From Acidobacteriota bacterium (lineage in GTDB: Bacteria; Acidobacteriota; Terriglobia; Versatilivoradales; Versatilivoraceae), in contig JAJECY010000265.1 of the NCBI GenBank assembly GCA_022821775.1, positions 1 to 33,230 of the forward strand: 33,230 bases of DNA, given 5' to 3'. The notes beneath the pieces were generated by a model. That model did not search any database. It was given only the letters and a program-made list of their open reading frames with translations, and had not been told where the DNA came from. Below, in pieces: positions 23,982-32,783 of the stretch. Every line of letters starts with the position of its first letter. The first letter of the stretch is position 1. The translations under genes and the position numbers were made by a program.

Positions 23982-24198
23982 GTGGAGAGTGGAGAGTGGA
24001 GAGTGAAGAGCCTTGTGCTCGACACGTTAAGCATCGTGTTGATCTTGGCCTGAAACAACACTTGTTTCTTCACCTTTGGATGATCCGCCCCGTCGTCGGG
24101 GGCGGGGGGTGGGCTTACTTGAAGGACTGTGCCGAGACCGGCAGGATGCTTTGCGTGTCGATCAAGTAGCTCTTCACTCTTCACTCTCCACTCTTCAC
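23982..24198. repeat. Imperfect long inverted-repeat (fold-back) element
   Basis: The 329-nt gap before glpX holds no gene. A left arm (23982-24035: GTGGAGAGTGGAGAGTGG, onwards to CGACACGTTAAGCATC) pairs imperfectly with a right arm (24145-24198), whose complement runs GTGAAGAGTGGAGAGTG and on to TCGACACGCAAAGCATC. The arms are about 54 nt and roughly 80 percent alike by eye; the outer parts are 7-8 bp GAGAGTG/GAAGAGTG units. About 110 nt lie between, including the inverted second copy of the GC-rich repeat. Confidence 0.7.
24064..24105 (-). repeat. Dispersed GC-rich repeat, copy 2 (inverted)
   Basis: On the minus strand 24105-24080 is identical to 21034-21059 for 26 bases; similarity continues to about 24064. 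It lies in the loop of the fold-back element. The repeat itself is partly self-complementary (CCGCCCC against GGGGCGG). Confidence 0.8.
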
Positions 24199-24242
24199 TT
24201 TTCGCCTAGGCGCGTCGCCGTCCCATACGACGGGGCGGGGGT

Positions 24243-24266
24243 GGACCGGCCTGGAATTGCCGGTCC
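24243..24266 (+). promoter_or_regulatory. Stem-loop in the glpX leader
   Basis: GGACCGGC (24243-24250) and GCCGGTCC (24259-24266) form a perfect 8-bp stem with an 8-nt loop, 27 nt upstream of the glpX ATG and 17 nt before its Shine-Dalgarno site. No T-tract follows, so it is not a terminator. It may affect translation or mRNA stability. Confidence 0.5.
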
Positions 24267-24293
24267 GCAGGCGCTGAGCCCTTGGAGGTCTTG

Positions 24294-25301
24294 ATGGCCC
24301 GTATCCGCTTACCGTTGCAGAACCTTTCTCGCGCATTCCTCGAGGTGGTGGAACAGTCCGCCATCGCCGCCGCCCGTACCATGGGCATTGGCGACCGAGA
24401 GTTTTCCGATCAGGCCGCGGTGGAGGTGATGCGTAAGATCATGGACAGCGTTCCCATGAAGGGGACCATCGTGATCGGAGAAGGCGAGCGGGACAAGGCC
24501 CCCATGCTCTACATCGGGGAACAGGTGGGCAAACACAAGGACGTCGCCAAGGGCGAGCAGGCTGTCCACGAGGTGGACATCGCCGTCGACCCGCTGGAGG
24601 GCACCAACCTCTGCGCCACCGGGGCGCCCGGGGCCATCACGGTGCTGGCCAGCTCCGAGAAGGGCGGGCTGCTGAATGCTCCTGACTGCTACATGGAGAA
24701 GATCATCGTCGGCCCCTCCTCCAAGGGAGTCATCGATATCGACGCCTCGGTCAAGGACAATCTCCGCGCCATCGCCAAGAGGCTGGACCGCGACGTGGAG
24801 AACCTGGTGGTGGTGGTCCTGGACCGCCCGAGGCATGCCCGGCTGATCCAGGATATCCGGGCCGCCGGCGCCCGCATACGCCTCATTACCGACGGGGACC
24901 TGTCGGCGGGCATCAGCGTGGCCCTCCGCGGGACCGGAGTCCATGCGGTCATGGGCATCGGCGGCGCCCCGGAAGGGGTGTTGACGGCGGCGGCGCTCCG
25001 CTGCCTCAATGGAGAGATCCTGGCAAGACTGGTGGTCAAGGACGAGGAGCAGGCCGAGCGGATGAAGAGCATGGGCATCGAGGACCCGGACAAGGTCTAC
25101 GCCACCACCGAGCTGGCCTCGGGCAAGAACATCATCTTCGCGGCCACGGGAGTCACCGACGGCACCCTGCTGAAAGGCGTGCGTTTCTTCGGAGACGGCA
25201 CCCGGACGCAGTCGCTGCTCATGAACCTGGCCAACCGGCACGTCCGCTTCGTGGACACCGTCCACCTGGCTCAACGCCCCGACATCAGCGTCCGCCTGTA
25301 G
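24294..25301 (+). CDS. glpX: Fructose-1,6-bisphosphatase class II
   Basis: Hydrolyses fructose-1,6-bisphosphate to fructose-6-phosphate in gluconeogenesis (or the related sedoheptulose bisphosphate in sugar-phosphate cycles). The 335-residue length is typical. Visible signatures are [37 protein letters not shown], the metal/phosphate motif [34 protein letters not shown] and [22 protein letters not shown] lies five nt upstream of ATG 24294; the upstream in-frame codons are not needed. It is separated from the methyl-transfer operon by the repeat element and has its own leader hairpin. It is probably a separate transcript, perhaps with the transporter that follows after 103 nt. Confidence 0.97.
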   Translation: MARIRLPLQNLSRAFLEVVEQSAIAAARTMGIGDREFSDQAAVEVMRKIMDSVPMKGTIVIGEGERDKAPMLYIGEQVGKHKDVAKGEQAVHEVDIAVDPLEGTNLCATGAPGAITVLASSEKGGLLNAPDCYMEKIIVGPSSKGVIDIDASVKDNLRAIAKRLDRDVENLVVVVLDRPRHARLIQDIRAAGARIRLITDGDLSAGISVALRGTGVHAVMGIGGAPEGVLTAAALRCLNGEILARLVVKDEEQAERMKSMGIEDPDKVYATTELASGKNIIFAATGVTDGTLLKGVRFFGDGTRTQSLLMNLANRHVRFVDTVHLAQRPDISVRL

Positions 25302-25404
25302 TCCGCACTTCTCACCGTGTCGCACCCGATTTGAAAAAAGGCTTTCGAATCCGCCCTGTAATCGATGGGGCATCCGTGCCTGCTGCCCTTCCCGGAGGTC
25401 CGGC

Positions 25405-26319
25405 TTGGCAGTCCTGATCAGCGTCCTCATCGCCGCCGCCGTAGCCCTCTTTCTGCCTGACGCCGTCCTGCGGTTGCAACCGATGCTGGCGCCCGCCTTT
25501 GCGCTGACCATGGTCCTGGTGGGAAGCCTGGTGCGGGCGGAACACAGGGAGAGCTTCCGGCGAGCCCCCCTGAGGCCCATCCTGGGCCTGATCTGCCAGT
25601 ACACCGTCATGCCCTTGACCGCCTGGCTGATTTCCCTGGCCTTCCAGGAACCCGCCCTGCGGATCGGCATCGTGCTGGTGGGGTGCATGCCCGGCGCCAT
25701 AGCCTCCAATGTCATGACCCTGCTGTTCAAGGGAGACCTGATTCTCTCCATCACCCTGACCACCCTGGCCACCTTGACTTGCCCGGTGATCCTGGCCTTC
25801 TGGCTGCCTCTCCTGGCCGGCGCCCGCCTTGAGGTTCCGGCAGGCTCCCTGGCCGTGAGCGCGGTTTGGATGGTGCTGCTGCCGGCCGCCGCCGGGATCC
25901 TGCTGCGCAAGTACCTCCCGAAATTTCCGGCGTGGTGGGACCGGATGGCCGCTCTGGTGGCTTCCGTGGCCATTGTCTTGATCATCATGGTGGTGGTGGC
26001 CGCCAATCGGGAACGGCTGGCCGAGACCGGCCCCTTCCTGATTGCGGCCCTGGTGACGCTGAACCTGAGCGCCTATGGCGTGGCCTACCTGGCCGGCGGG
26101 CTGCTGGGCTGGCCCCCGGCTCAGCGCAGGACCCTGGTGATCGAGGTGGGCATGCAGAATGCCGGGCTGGGTTCCGTCCTGGCCATGGCTCACCTGGGGC
26201 AGGCGGCCGCCATTCCGAGCGCGTTCTATACGGCCCTTTGCGTGTTGACCGCGGCCATGGGCCTGCCTCTGTGGCGGAGGCTGGGGAGGATCGCGCCAGT
26301 CGTTGACAAATCCTCATGA
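25405..26319 (+). CDS. Bile acid:sodium symporter (BASS) family transporter
   Basis: A 304-residue inner-membrane protein with about eight to ten hydrophobic segments. Typical BASS stretches are FALTMVLVGSLV, VMPLTAWLISLAFQ, VLVGCMPGAIASNVMTLLFKGD (the conserved PGG/A-SN crossover region) and TLVIEVGMQNAGLGSVLA (EVGMQN, the second Na+-site signature). Despite the name, bacterial members carry 2-oxo acids, pantoate and other organic anions. I take TTG 25405 as start because GGAGG lies six nt upstream and the protein then begins in the first helix; this is slightly shorter than usual. Possible substrates could be related to the hydroxy-acid enzymes upstream, but nothing shows this. Confidence 0.9.
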   Translation: MAVLISVLIAAAVALFLPDAVLRLQPMLAPAFALTMVLVGSLVRAEHRESFRRAPLRPILGLICQYTVMPLTAWLISLAFQEPALRIGIVLVGCMPGAIASNVMTLLFKGDLILSITLTTLATLTCPVILAFWLPLLAGARLEVPAGSLAVSAVWMVLLPAAAGILLRKYLPKFPAWWDRMAALVASVAIVLIIMVVVAANRERLAETGPFLIAALVTLNLSAYGVAYLAGGLLGWPPAQRRTLVIEVGMQNAGLGSVLAMAHLGQAAAIPSAFYTALCVLTAAMGLPLWRRLGRIAPVVDKSS

Positions 26320-26331
26320 GATCTATAGAGT
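26303..26331 (+). promoter_or_regulatory. Candidate sigma-70 promoter for the exported-protein operon
   Basis: A perfect TTGACA (26303-26308) followed by TAGAGT (26326-26331) at 17 bp, or TATAGA (26324-26329) at 15 bp. It overlaps the last codons of the transporter and would give a leader of about 115 nt before the ATG at 26455. Judged by eye. Confidence 0.4.
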
Positions 26332-26454
26332 TGAGCTTCCCACCGAGGACTGTGTCCGCAACAGAGCCAGGTTGGCCCAAGGGTCTGCCGGCGAAACCTG
26401 TGTCCATGGCTGCGAGAGTTGTTGGTACGGGCTGCTAAAGCCGAGGAGTCGAAC

Positions 26455-28458
26455 ATGGTGTCCCACCGATGCAACCGTCTGATGATCGGGTTGTTCCTGC
26501 TGAGCTTTACGGCGGGATTGGCGGCCGGCGCCGACCGTCCCAAGCCATCCTACTCCGAACCCGAACTGCAAACGCTGGTCCCCCTGGGCGGCAGGGTCGG
26601 CTCAAGCCTGGAGGTCGAAGTTCGGGGCAAGTTCCTGGACGGCGCCCACGCCGCCTGGATGGGGCACGACGCCTTTGAAGCCCGGGTGAAATCGGTGGAG
26701 CCCGTGGCTCCCCCTGAGGCGGAAGGCGACGAAAAGGCCGAGTCCAAGGATGACGGTGAGTACCGTGTCAGGCTCCGGATCGACATTGCGTCCGACGCCA
26801 CCCCGGGGCCGCACCCGCTGAGACTGGTGGCTGCAGGAGGAGTCTCCAACCGGCTCTACCTGCAAATCCACCAGGACCCCGTCATTGCCGAGTCGTCCCG
26901 ACCCCACCAGAAACCCGCCACCGCACAGCCGGTCGCCGTTCCCGCGGTGGTCAACGGCACCATCGAAAGGCAGGGGGAACTGGACTATTACAGCCTGGAA
27001 GCCTCCAAGGGACAGGAAGTTGCGTTCGAGGTGATTTTCAGCCACGAAACCCTTTCCAAGGGCTTTCGCCCGCAACTGCGAATCTACGAGGCCGCGGGCA
27101 GTTGGCTGGGATCTCGTCAACTCACCCAGTTGGCCTTTCACAGTGAAGTCCATGGAGAACTCAATTTGAGCCCGGGTGAAGCGGGACCGCCCCCCGGCAC
27201 CACGCCGATCAACTCGGGATTGAAGTACCGGTTCGGCAAGGCCGGCCGCTACCTGGTGGAAGTGGCTTCAGAGCGATTTCAAGGGAAACCGGAGTACGCC
27301 TACCAGCTCAGAATTGCCCCGGTGGGAGGGGACTACCAGAGCCGCCTCAAGGACTCGGAATGGGGGCGAACCTTCACGCGCAGGATCGGGGCCGATCGCT
27401 TGGAAGTGCTTTGGGCGCGGACGGTCACGTCCAACCGCCCCACCGACCCTGGGGCCGAAGGACAGCCCGCCTCCGGCCGCCCCGATCCGGAAACCACCTA
27501 CGACAACCAGCAGGGGAAGCGCCCGGCTCCTATTCCCAACCGCGTGACCCACTGGGCGGAAAAAGAACCCAACGATGGATCGGGTCGAGCCACCGAGGTG
27601 GCCCTGCCCGGTCTGATTCAGGGGTCCATCGACCGGCCGGGAGACGTGGATACCTACCGATTCAAGTTGCCATCGGCTCAGCGCCTGGCTTTCGAGATCC
27701 AGACTCCCGGCCTGAGTCCCCCCCATTTCACTCCCCGGTTCGAGATCAGGGACGCGGCGGGCCGGACCATGGTGACCAACCTGCATAAGGTGAATTCGAC
27801 GCTGAGCGAGGGTCAGTGGGTGGTCAAGGACGTTGAGTCCAAGGTGATCGAGACCTTCGACCAGGAAGGAGAATACACGCTCGAGGTTAGCGACGTGACC
27901 TCCAGAAGCGGCAGCCCGGATTGCCTGTACCGACTGTTGATCAGGCCGCAGATTCCTCACTTGGGACAATTCACGGTGGAGACCTTGAAGCGGGGGACGG
28001 AAGACCGCCGGGTCGATCCCTTGCGGATCAATCTCGCTCCGGGAGAGGCCAAGACCCTGGTCATCACGGCGCGGGTCGAGGAGATCGACGCCAGGATCAC
28101 CGATTCTCTGGGTGAACGGGCTTTCGACTGGGGAACCGGAGAGATGATCCTGCAGGCGGAGGGGCTTCCCCGGGGAGTCCATGCGCTGCCGGGGACCGGC
28201 ATCCTGAAGATCAAGGGGAAACCGCGCTACGAGACCATTCTGAGATACAATTATCTTCCCGACGTGCTGCAGGCGGTGATGGTGTTTCATGCCGAAGACG
28301 ACGCCCAGGCAATGGCTCTGCCGGAGTCGGTCCGTCTCACGGCCCGACCCCTGATCGGGAGCAGGCCCGGTCCGACCATTCCGGTGGCGGATGTGCCCCT
28401 GATGGTGGTTGCCGGATCAGCCGCGAAAGCCGTTCCCGGGGAGGCGGTCGGGGAGTAG
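26455..28458 (+). CDS. Exported protein with pre-peptidase C-terminal (PPC)-like domains
   Basis: A 667-residue exported protein. ATG 26455 follows GAGGAG by seven nt and opens a signal peptide (RLMIGLFLLSFTAGLAAGA). The mature part starts with an IPT/TIG-like domain (LVPLGGRVGSSLEVEVRGKF, about 35-145). Two or more PPC-type beta domains follow, each with a GxIxxxGDxDxYxxxxxxG pattern: INGTIERQGELDYYSLEASK near 170 and IQGSIDRPGDVDTYRFKLPS near 390. The remainder is beta-rich. No catalytic site is visible. It is the first of three genes (with DUF1549/DUF1553 and DUF1501 proteins) whose association is typical of Planctomycetes and Acidobacteriota. The role is probably extracytoplasmic binding or assembly. 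Confidence 0.85.
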   Translation: MVSHRCNRLMIGLFLLSFTAGLAAGADRPKPSYSEPELQTLVPLGGRVGSSLEVEVRGKFLDGAHAAWMGHDAFEARVKSVEPVAPPEAEGDEKAESKDDGEYRVRLRIDIASDATPGPHPLRLVAAGGVSNRLYLQIHQDPVIAESSRPHQKPATAQPVAVPAVVNGTIERQGELDYYSLEASKGQEVAFEVIFSHETLSKGFRPQLRIYEAAGSWLGSRQLTQLAFHSEVHGELNLSPGEAGPPPGTTPINSGLKYRFGKAGRYLVEVASERFQGKPEYAYQLRIAPVGGDYQSRLKDSEWGRTFTRRIGADRLEVLWARTVTSNRPTDPGAEGQPASGRPDPETTYDNQQGKRPAPIPNRVTHWAEKEPNDGSGRATEVALPGLIQGSIDRPGDVDTYRFKLPSAQRLAFEIQTPGLSPPHFTPRFEIRDAAGRTMVTNLHKVNSTLSEGQWVVKDVESKVIETFDQEGEYTLEVSDVTSRSGSPDCLYRLLIRPQIPHLGQFTVETLKRGTEDRRVDPLRINLAPGEAKTLVITARVEEIDARITDSLGERAFDWGTGEMILQAEGLPRGVHALPGTGILKIKGKPRYETILRYNYLPDVLQAVMVFHAEDDAQAMALPESVRLTARPLIGSRPGPTIPVADVPLMVVAGSAAKAVPGEAVGE

Positions 28459-28484
28459 GTTTGATTGGTGGAGGTGAAGGGGAA

Positions 28485-31085
28485 ATGGAGGCGGTCATGA
28501 CGAGAGGGAAGTCAAAGGGTCGACGCAGCCGACGGCGGCTGCCGATTCCGGGAGTCGTCCTGCTGGCGGGATCGGTGCTGGCGGCCTTGGCGCTGCCCGG
28601 CCTGTCCGTTGCTGAAGAGACCCAGCCGGTGGAGTCGCTCCGACTGCTGCCCGGCAATCCCCAAATCTGGGGGGCCGAGGCTTCCCAGCAGTTCCTGCTG
28701 TTGGCCCGGTTTGCCGATGGCCTGGAGCGGGATGTCACCGACCAGGCTCGCTACGACCTTTCCGATCCTCAGGTGGCCGAGGTCGATGCGTCCGGCAAGG
28801 TGGTGGCCCGTTCCAACGGAAGGGTCGTCCTGACAGCCGCCTTTCGGGACCGGACGGCCAGTACCCGGGTGCTGATCGACGGGATCTCCGAGGAGAGGCC
28901 CTTCAGCTTTGCCCGGGATATCGGCGCCATCTTCACCAAGACGGGGTGCAACAACAGCGAGTGCCACGGGGGAGTCAAGGGCCAGGGAGGCTTGAAGCTG
29001 TCGGTGAACGCGCTCTTTCCCAAGGAGGATTACCGCTGGATCACCAAGGGAGGGATCTACCAGGTGATGTCGGCGGAGGCCGCCGGAGAGCAGAAGCCCC
29101 GGATCGACCTGCAGGATCCGGAACAGTCGCTGCTGTTGCTGAAGCCCACCCTGGCGGTGCCCCACGGAGGAGGCCAGCGGCTCAATCCGGAGTCCGCCAG
29201 TTATCGCACCTTGTTGCGTTGGATCCGGGACGGGGCGCCCTACGGCGAGGAAGGCAGCGAAGAGATCGCCCGCATCGAGCGTCTGGAGGTCTTGCCCCGA
29301 GAGGTGGTGTTGGACCGCAAGGGGCGGCACCGCCTGCTGGTCACGGCCCACATGTCCAACGGACGCCGCGAGGACGTCTCCGAGCAGGTGCTCTACGAGT
29401 CCAACGACCATGAGATCGTGGAGGTGGACGAGTCGGGAGTGGTGACGGCCAAGGGGGTCGGAGAAAGCGCGGTGATGATCCGCGCGGCCGGGCAGGCCAC
29501 CAGCGCCCGATTCGGGGTGATTGCCAAGCCCCTGCCCCGCTACCCCGAAGTGGCGAAGAGGAACTATGTCGACGAGCACGTGTTCGGAAAGTTGGAGCGC
29601 TTCAACATCATTCCCTCCGAGACCTCCAGCGACAGCGAGTTCCTGCGCCGCATCTGCCTGGACCTGACCGGAACCCTGCCGCCGGCCGACAGGGTCCGTG
29701 AATTCCTGTCCAGCGGAGACCCCGACAAGAGGGATGGGCTGGTCGAAACTCTCCTGAACTCGCCCGAGTATGTCGATTACTGGACCTATTTCTTCAGTGA
29801 GCTCCTCAGAGTCTATTCCGGCGCGACCCTCAATGCGGAGCATGCGCTCATCTATGAGGATTGGGTTCGCAAGAACATTGCCGCCAACGTTCCCTATGAC
29901 CGGATGGCGAGAGAGCGACTGGCAGCCCAGGGCTTCAGCGGCCCGGCCTGGTCCTATTGGACCTTCCGCGACCTGACCCCGGTTCCTGAAATCGCCACCG
30001 AGCAGATCCGGGTGTTCCTGGGAAGGAGGCTGGGGTGCGCCCAGTGCCACAACCATCCCTTCGAGAACTGGAGCCAGGATCAGTTCTGGGGGCTGGCGGC
30101 CTTTTTCGGCGACATGACTCAAATCATGGAGGTCGAGAAGATTCGGGGTCCCTATTTCGTGATCGACGACATCGAGGGGCACGGCCGGCGCAAGGATCGA
30201 AGCCCGGCCAGGATCCTGCATCCCAGGACCAAGGAGCAGGTCCGGCCCAGCTTCCCCGACGGCAGCCTTCTTCCCGACAGCCAGCGGCGGGACCTGCGCA
30301 TGAGATTGGCCGAGTGGATGACCGCGCCAGAGAATCCCTATTTCGCCGAGGCTATCGTCAACCGCGTCTGGGGCCACTTCTTCGGACGGGGCATCGTGGA
30401 GCCGGTGGATGACTTCCGTGCGACCAACCCACCGACCCATCCTGAACTTCTCAAGGCGTTGTCCCGGGATTTCGTGGATCACGGCTACGATCTGAAGCAC
30501 CTGTTGCGGACCATCCTGCGTTCTCGGACCTACCAACTGTCGGGTCTGGCCAATGAGACCAACCGGGACGACAAGGTCAACTATTCCCGGGCCCTGCCCC
30601 GCCTGCTGGAAGCGCCGGTGCTGCTGGATGCCATCACTCGGGCCACCGGGGTGGATTCGGAACTCGTCGTCTCCGATAAGCCCGATGCCACCAGCGGCGC
30701 TCCTCCGGGCACGCGGGCCATCAACCTGATCCCGGGGATGGTGCCGTCACCCTTCTTCGAGGTCTACAACCGCAACGATCGTCGGGGCGTACCGGAAAAC
30801 AAGCCCCAACTCACCCTGCTTCAGAGCCTGCACCGGCTGTCGGGGCCGACCTTCACCAGCCGACTGACCCAGGACGGGAGCCGGGTGGACGGTCTGCTGA
30901 AGGAGGGGGCCGGCGACCGTGAGATTATCGAGGATCTCTATCTCTCGGCTTTCACACGCTTTCCCACGGACCGGGAACTCTCCGGGCTCGAGGCCATGCT
31001 GGCCGAGCAGCCGTCGCGCCGGGAAGGGTTGCAGTCTCTGACCTGGGCGCTTGTCAGTTCGCGGGAATTTGTCCATAATCACTGA
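28485..31085 (+). CDS. Exported DUF1549/DUF1553 protein with Ig-like domains and two haem-type motifs
   Basis: An 866-residue exported protein. ATG 28485 has a full GGAGGTGA (28470-28477); ATG 28497 in the same frame is an alternative. An Arg-rich signal peptide (SRRRLPIPGVVLLAGSVLAA) leads to a Big_2-like domain (about 45-130), a cytochrome-like segment with C155-x4-C160-H161 (CNNSECHGG), a second Big_2-like domain (about 265-350), then DUF1549 with C518-x2-C521-H522 (GCAQCHNHPFENWS) and C-terminal DUF1553 (ANPPTHPELL, VNRVWGHFFGRG, RTILRSRTYQLS). The first motif has the unusual four-residue spacing seen in this family. It pairs with the following DUF1501 gene. Function is unproved; a periplasmic redox or surface-polysaccharide role has been suggested for such pairs. 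Confidence 0.92.
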   Translation: MEAVMTRGKSKGRRSRRRLPIPGVVLLAGSVLAALALPGLSVAEETQPVESLRLLPGNPQIWGAEASQQFLLLARFADGLERDVTDQARYDLSDPQVAEVDASGKVVARSNGRVVLTAAFRDRTASTRVLIDGISEERPFSFARDIGAIFTKTGCNNSECHGGVKGQGGLKLSVNALFPKEDYRWITKGGIYQVMSAEAAGEQKPRIDLQDPEQSLLLLKPTLAVPHGGGQRLNPESASYRTLLRWIRDGAPYGEEGSEEIARIERLEVLPREVVLDRKGRHRLLVTAHMSNGRREDVSEQVLYESNDHEIVEVDESGVVTAKGVGESAVMIRAAGQATSARFGVIAKPLPRYPEVAKRNYVDEHVFGKLERFNIIPSETSSDSEFLRRICLDLTGTLPPADRVREFLSSGDPDKRDGLVETLLNSPEYVDYWTYFFSELLRVYSGATLNAEHALIYEDWVRKNIAANVPYDRMARERLAAQGFSGPAWSYWTFRDLTPVPEIATEQIRVFLGRRLGCAQCHNHPFENWSQDQFWGLAAFFGDMTQIMEVEKIRGPYFVIDDIEGHGRRKDRSPARILHPRTKEQVRPSFPDGSLLPDSQRRDLRMRLAEWMTAPENPYFAEAIVNRVWGHFFGRGIVEPVDDFRATNPPTHPELLKALSRDFVDHGYDLKHLLRTILRSRTYQLSGLANETNRDDKVNYSRALPRLLEAPVLLDAITRATGVDSELVVSDKPDATSGAPPGTRAINLIPGMVPSPFFEVYNRNDRRGVPENKPQLTLLQSLHRLSGPTFTSRLTQDGSRVDGLLKEGAGDREIIEDLYLSAFTRFPTDRELSGLEAMLAEQPSRREGLQSLTWALVSSREFVHNH

Positions 31086-31127
31086 GGCTTGCGTTCCGGC
31101 TTTACCGGACACAAACAGGAGAATCAG

Positions 31128-32459
31128 ATGAAAAGGCAAGGAAGGGTCCAAGAGGCATGGCCGCATCTTCGGGGGCGGCGGGAATTCCTGAGGGTGGGCG
31201 CCTTGAGCTATCTGGGCCTCGGCCTGAGCGATTATTTCCAGTTGTCCAGCCTCATGGCTTCCCCCAACGTCAAAACGGCCAAGGCGCAGTCCTGCATTCT
31301 CATCTGGATGCATGGGGGACAGAGCCACCTGGACACCTGGGACGTGAAGGGGAACAGCGGCTTCAAGCCTATCTCCACCAATGCGCCCGGAATCCAGATT
31401 TCGGAGTTGCTGCCCCGCGTGTCCCGACACATGGACAAGCTGTCGATCATCCGCTCGATGAAGAACGAGTCCAACGCCCACTCCGAAGGCACCTACTACG
31501 CCATGACGGGTCACATGCCGACCACCACCACCCGTTTTCCCAGCGTGGGCACCGTGGTCGCCAAGGAACTGGGCACCCGCACCAGCGTTCCGGCCTACGT
31601 AACCACCGGACGGGGACGGCTGAACTCCCGCAGTGCCGGGTTCGTGGAACCCCACTACGAACCCTTCATCATCCCGGAGCCGGGAGCCAAGGATTTCAAG
31701 GTCACCGACCTCGTCCTGCCCGATGAGGTCTCGGTGGACGCCCTCCACGCTCGGCACGCCTTTTTGAAGCTGGTGGACGAACGCTACCGGCAGATGGAGA
31801 ACCACGCCAACTTCGCCACGGTCGACTCCTATAACGAGAGGGCGCTCAACCTCATTACCTCACCGGCGGTCCGCAACGCCTTCGATCTCTCCCAGGAATC
31901 CGAAAAGATCAAGGAGGCCTACGGGCCCGGAAGGTTCGGACAGGGGACTCTGCTGGCCCGCCGCCTGGTGGAGGCGGGATGTCGATTCGTGACCATCGAC
32001 GGCTGGAACAAGGAGGCCAAGCACGATTGGGACACCCACTACAGGAATGACTACTACGTGAAGGAAGAGCTCGTTCCCCCGTTGGACCGGGCTCTCTCGA
32101 CCCTGTTGGTGGACCTGGAGGCGCGAGGCCTGTTCGAGTCGACCATCGTTCTGGTGATGGGTGAGTTCGGCCGCACTCCCAACATCAATCCGGGTCGGGG
32201 GCGAGACCATTGGGGTCACTGCTGGTCCCTGGTGTTGGGCGGCGGCGGCATCAAGGGAGGCCAGGTGGTGGGAGCCAGCGATGAGCGGGGGGCCTACGTG
32301 GCGGAACGTCTCGTCACCATCGGGGATCTCTTCGCCACCGTCTACAAGGCTCTGGGCATCGATTGGACGAAAACCTACCTGGGTCCCGGACGCCGGCCCA
32401 TCTACATCGCCAACTCCATCGGCGACAAGCAGGGAGAGCCCGTCCACGAGTTGGTCTAG
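31128..32459 (+). CDS. DUF1501 protein (alkaline phosphatase/sulfatase-like fold)
   Basis: A 443-residue protein with a twin-arginine type leader (RR at 17-18 in GRREFLRVGALSYLGLGL), so it is probably exported folded by Tat. ATG 31128 follows AGGAG by seven nt; the upstream in-frame codons to 31089 lack a signal. The family stretches CILIWMHGGQSHLDTWDVK, LPRVSRHMDKLSIIRSM, VTIDGWNKEAKHDWDTHYRN, VLVMGEFGRTPNINPGRGRDH (shown here only in part) and HWGHCWSLVLGGGGIKGG are complete. The conserved His and Asp residues fit a metal site, but the substrate is unknown. It is coupled to the DUF1549/DUF1553 gene, 42 nt apart, as is usual in Planctomycetes and Acidobacteriota. Confidence 0.93.
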   Translation: MKRQGRVQEAWPHLRGRREFLRVGALSYLGLGLSDYFQLSSLMASPNVKTAKAQSCILIWMHGGQSHLDTWDVKGNSGFKPISTNAPGIQISELLPRVSRHMDKLSIIRSMKNESNAHSEGTYYAMTGHMPTTTTRFPSVGTVVAKELGTRTSVPAYVTTGRGRLNSRSAGFVEPHYEPFIIPEPGAKDFKVTDLVLPDEVSVDALHARHAFLKLVDERYRQMENHANFATVDSYNERALNLITSPAVRNAFDLSQESEKIKEAYGPGRFGQGTLLARRLVEAGCRFVTIDGWNKEAKHDWDTHYRNDYYVKEELVPPLDRALSTLLVDLEARGLFESTIVLVMGEFGRTPNINPGRGRDHWGHCWSLVLGGGGIKGGQVVGASDERGAYVAERLVTIGDLFATVYKALGIDWTKTYLGPGRRPIYIANSIGDKQGEPVHELV

Positions 32460-32535
32460 CAGCCGGCCCCGCCTGAGTGGCCGATGGCAAGGTGGAGGCG
32501 AAATCGCCTCACGGAACGATAGGGTCTACCGCACT

Positions 32536-32769
32536 ATGGACTATCAATCGGTTCTATCTGTCCTCGGGATTGGTATTGCCAACGTTGTTGCGCTTTGGCG
32601 CATGAACCGGGATTTGAAGCAAGATCTCAAAAACGACATCAACAACCTTCGGCAGGACACGAGAAACGACATCAACGACCTTCGGCGGGACATGAAGGAC
32701 GTTCAACAGCGTCTTTCCCGGGTTGAAGCCCACCTCCAGCACGTCACCGAACCGCAACACGCCTCATAG
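32536..32769 (+). CDS. Small membrane-anchored coiled-coil protein with 11-residue repeats
   Basis: A 77-residue protein from ATG 32536. Residues 4-21 (QSVLSVLGIGIANVVALW) form one hydrophobic segment. Residues 30-62 are three hendecads: DLKNDINNLRQ, DTRNDINDLRR and DMKDVQQRLSR, encoded by 33-bp direct repeats beginning at 32623, 32656 and 32689. The pattern predicts a right-handed coiled coil projecting from the membrane. No family name is offered. There is no strong Shine-Dalgarno site, which lowers confidence. A hairpin GAGGCG-AAAT-CGCCTC (32495-32510) lies upstream. It converges on the next gene with 14 nt between stops. Confidence 0.65.
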   Translation: MDYQSVLSVLGIGIANVVALWRMNRDLKQDLKNDINNLRQDTRNDINDLRRDMKDVQQRLSRVEAHLQHVTEPQHAS

Positions 32770-32783
32770 GGAAATCCGCCGGA

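Noticed and set aside
32495-32510. Terminator after the DUF1501 gene
   Set aside because: GAGGCG-AAAT-CGCCTC can fold but is followed by a mixed sequence rather than T residues, so only a hairpin is recorded.
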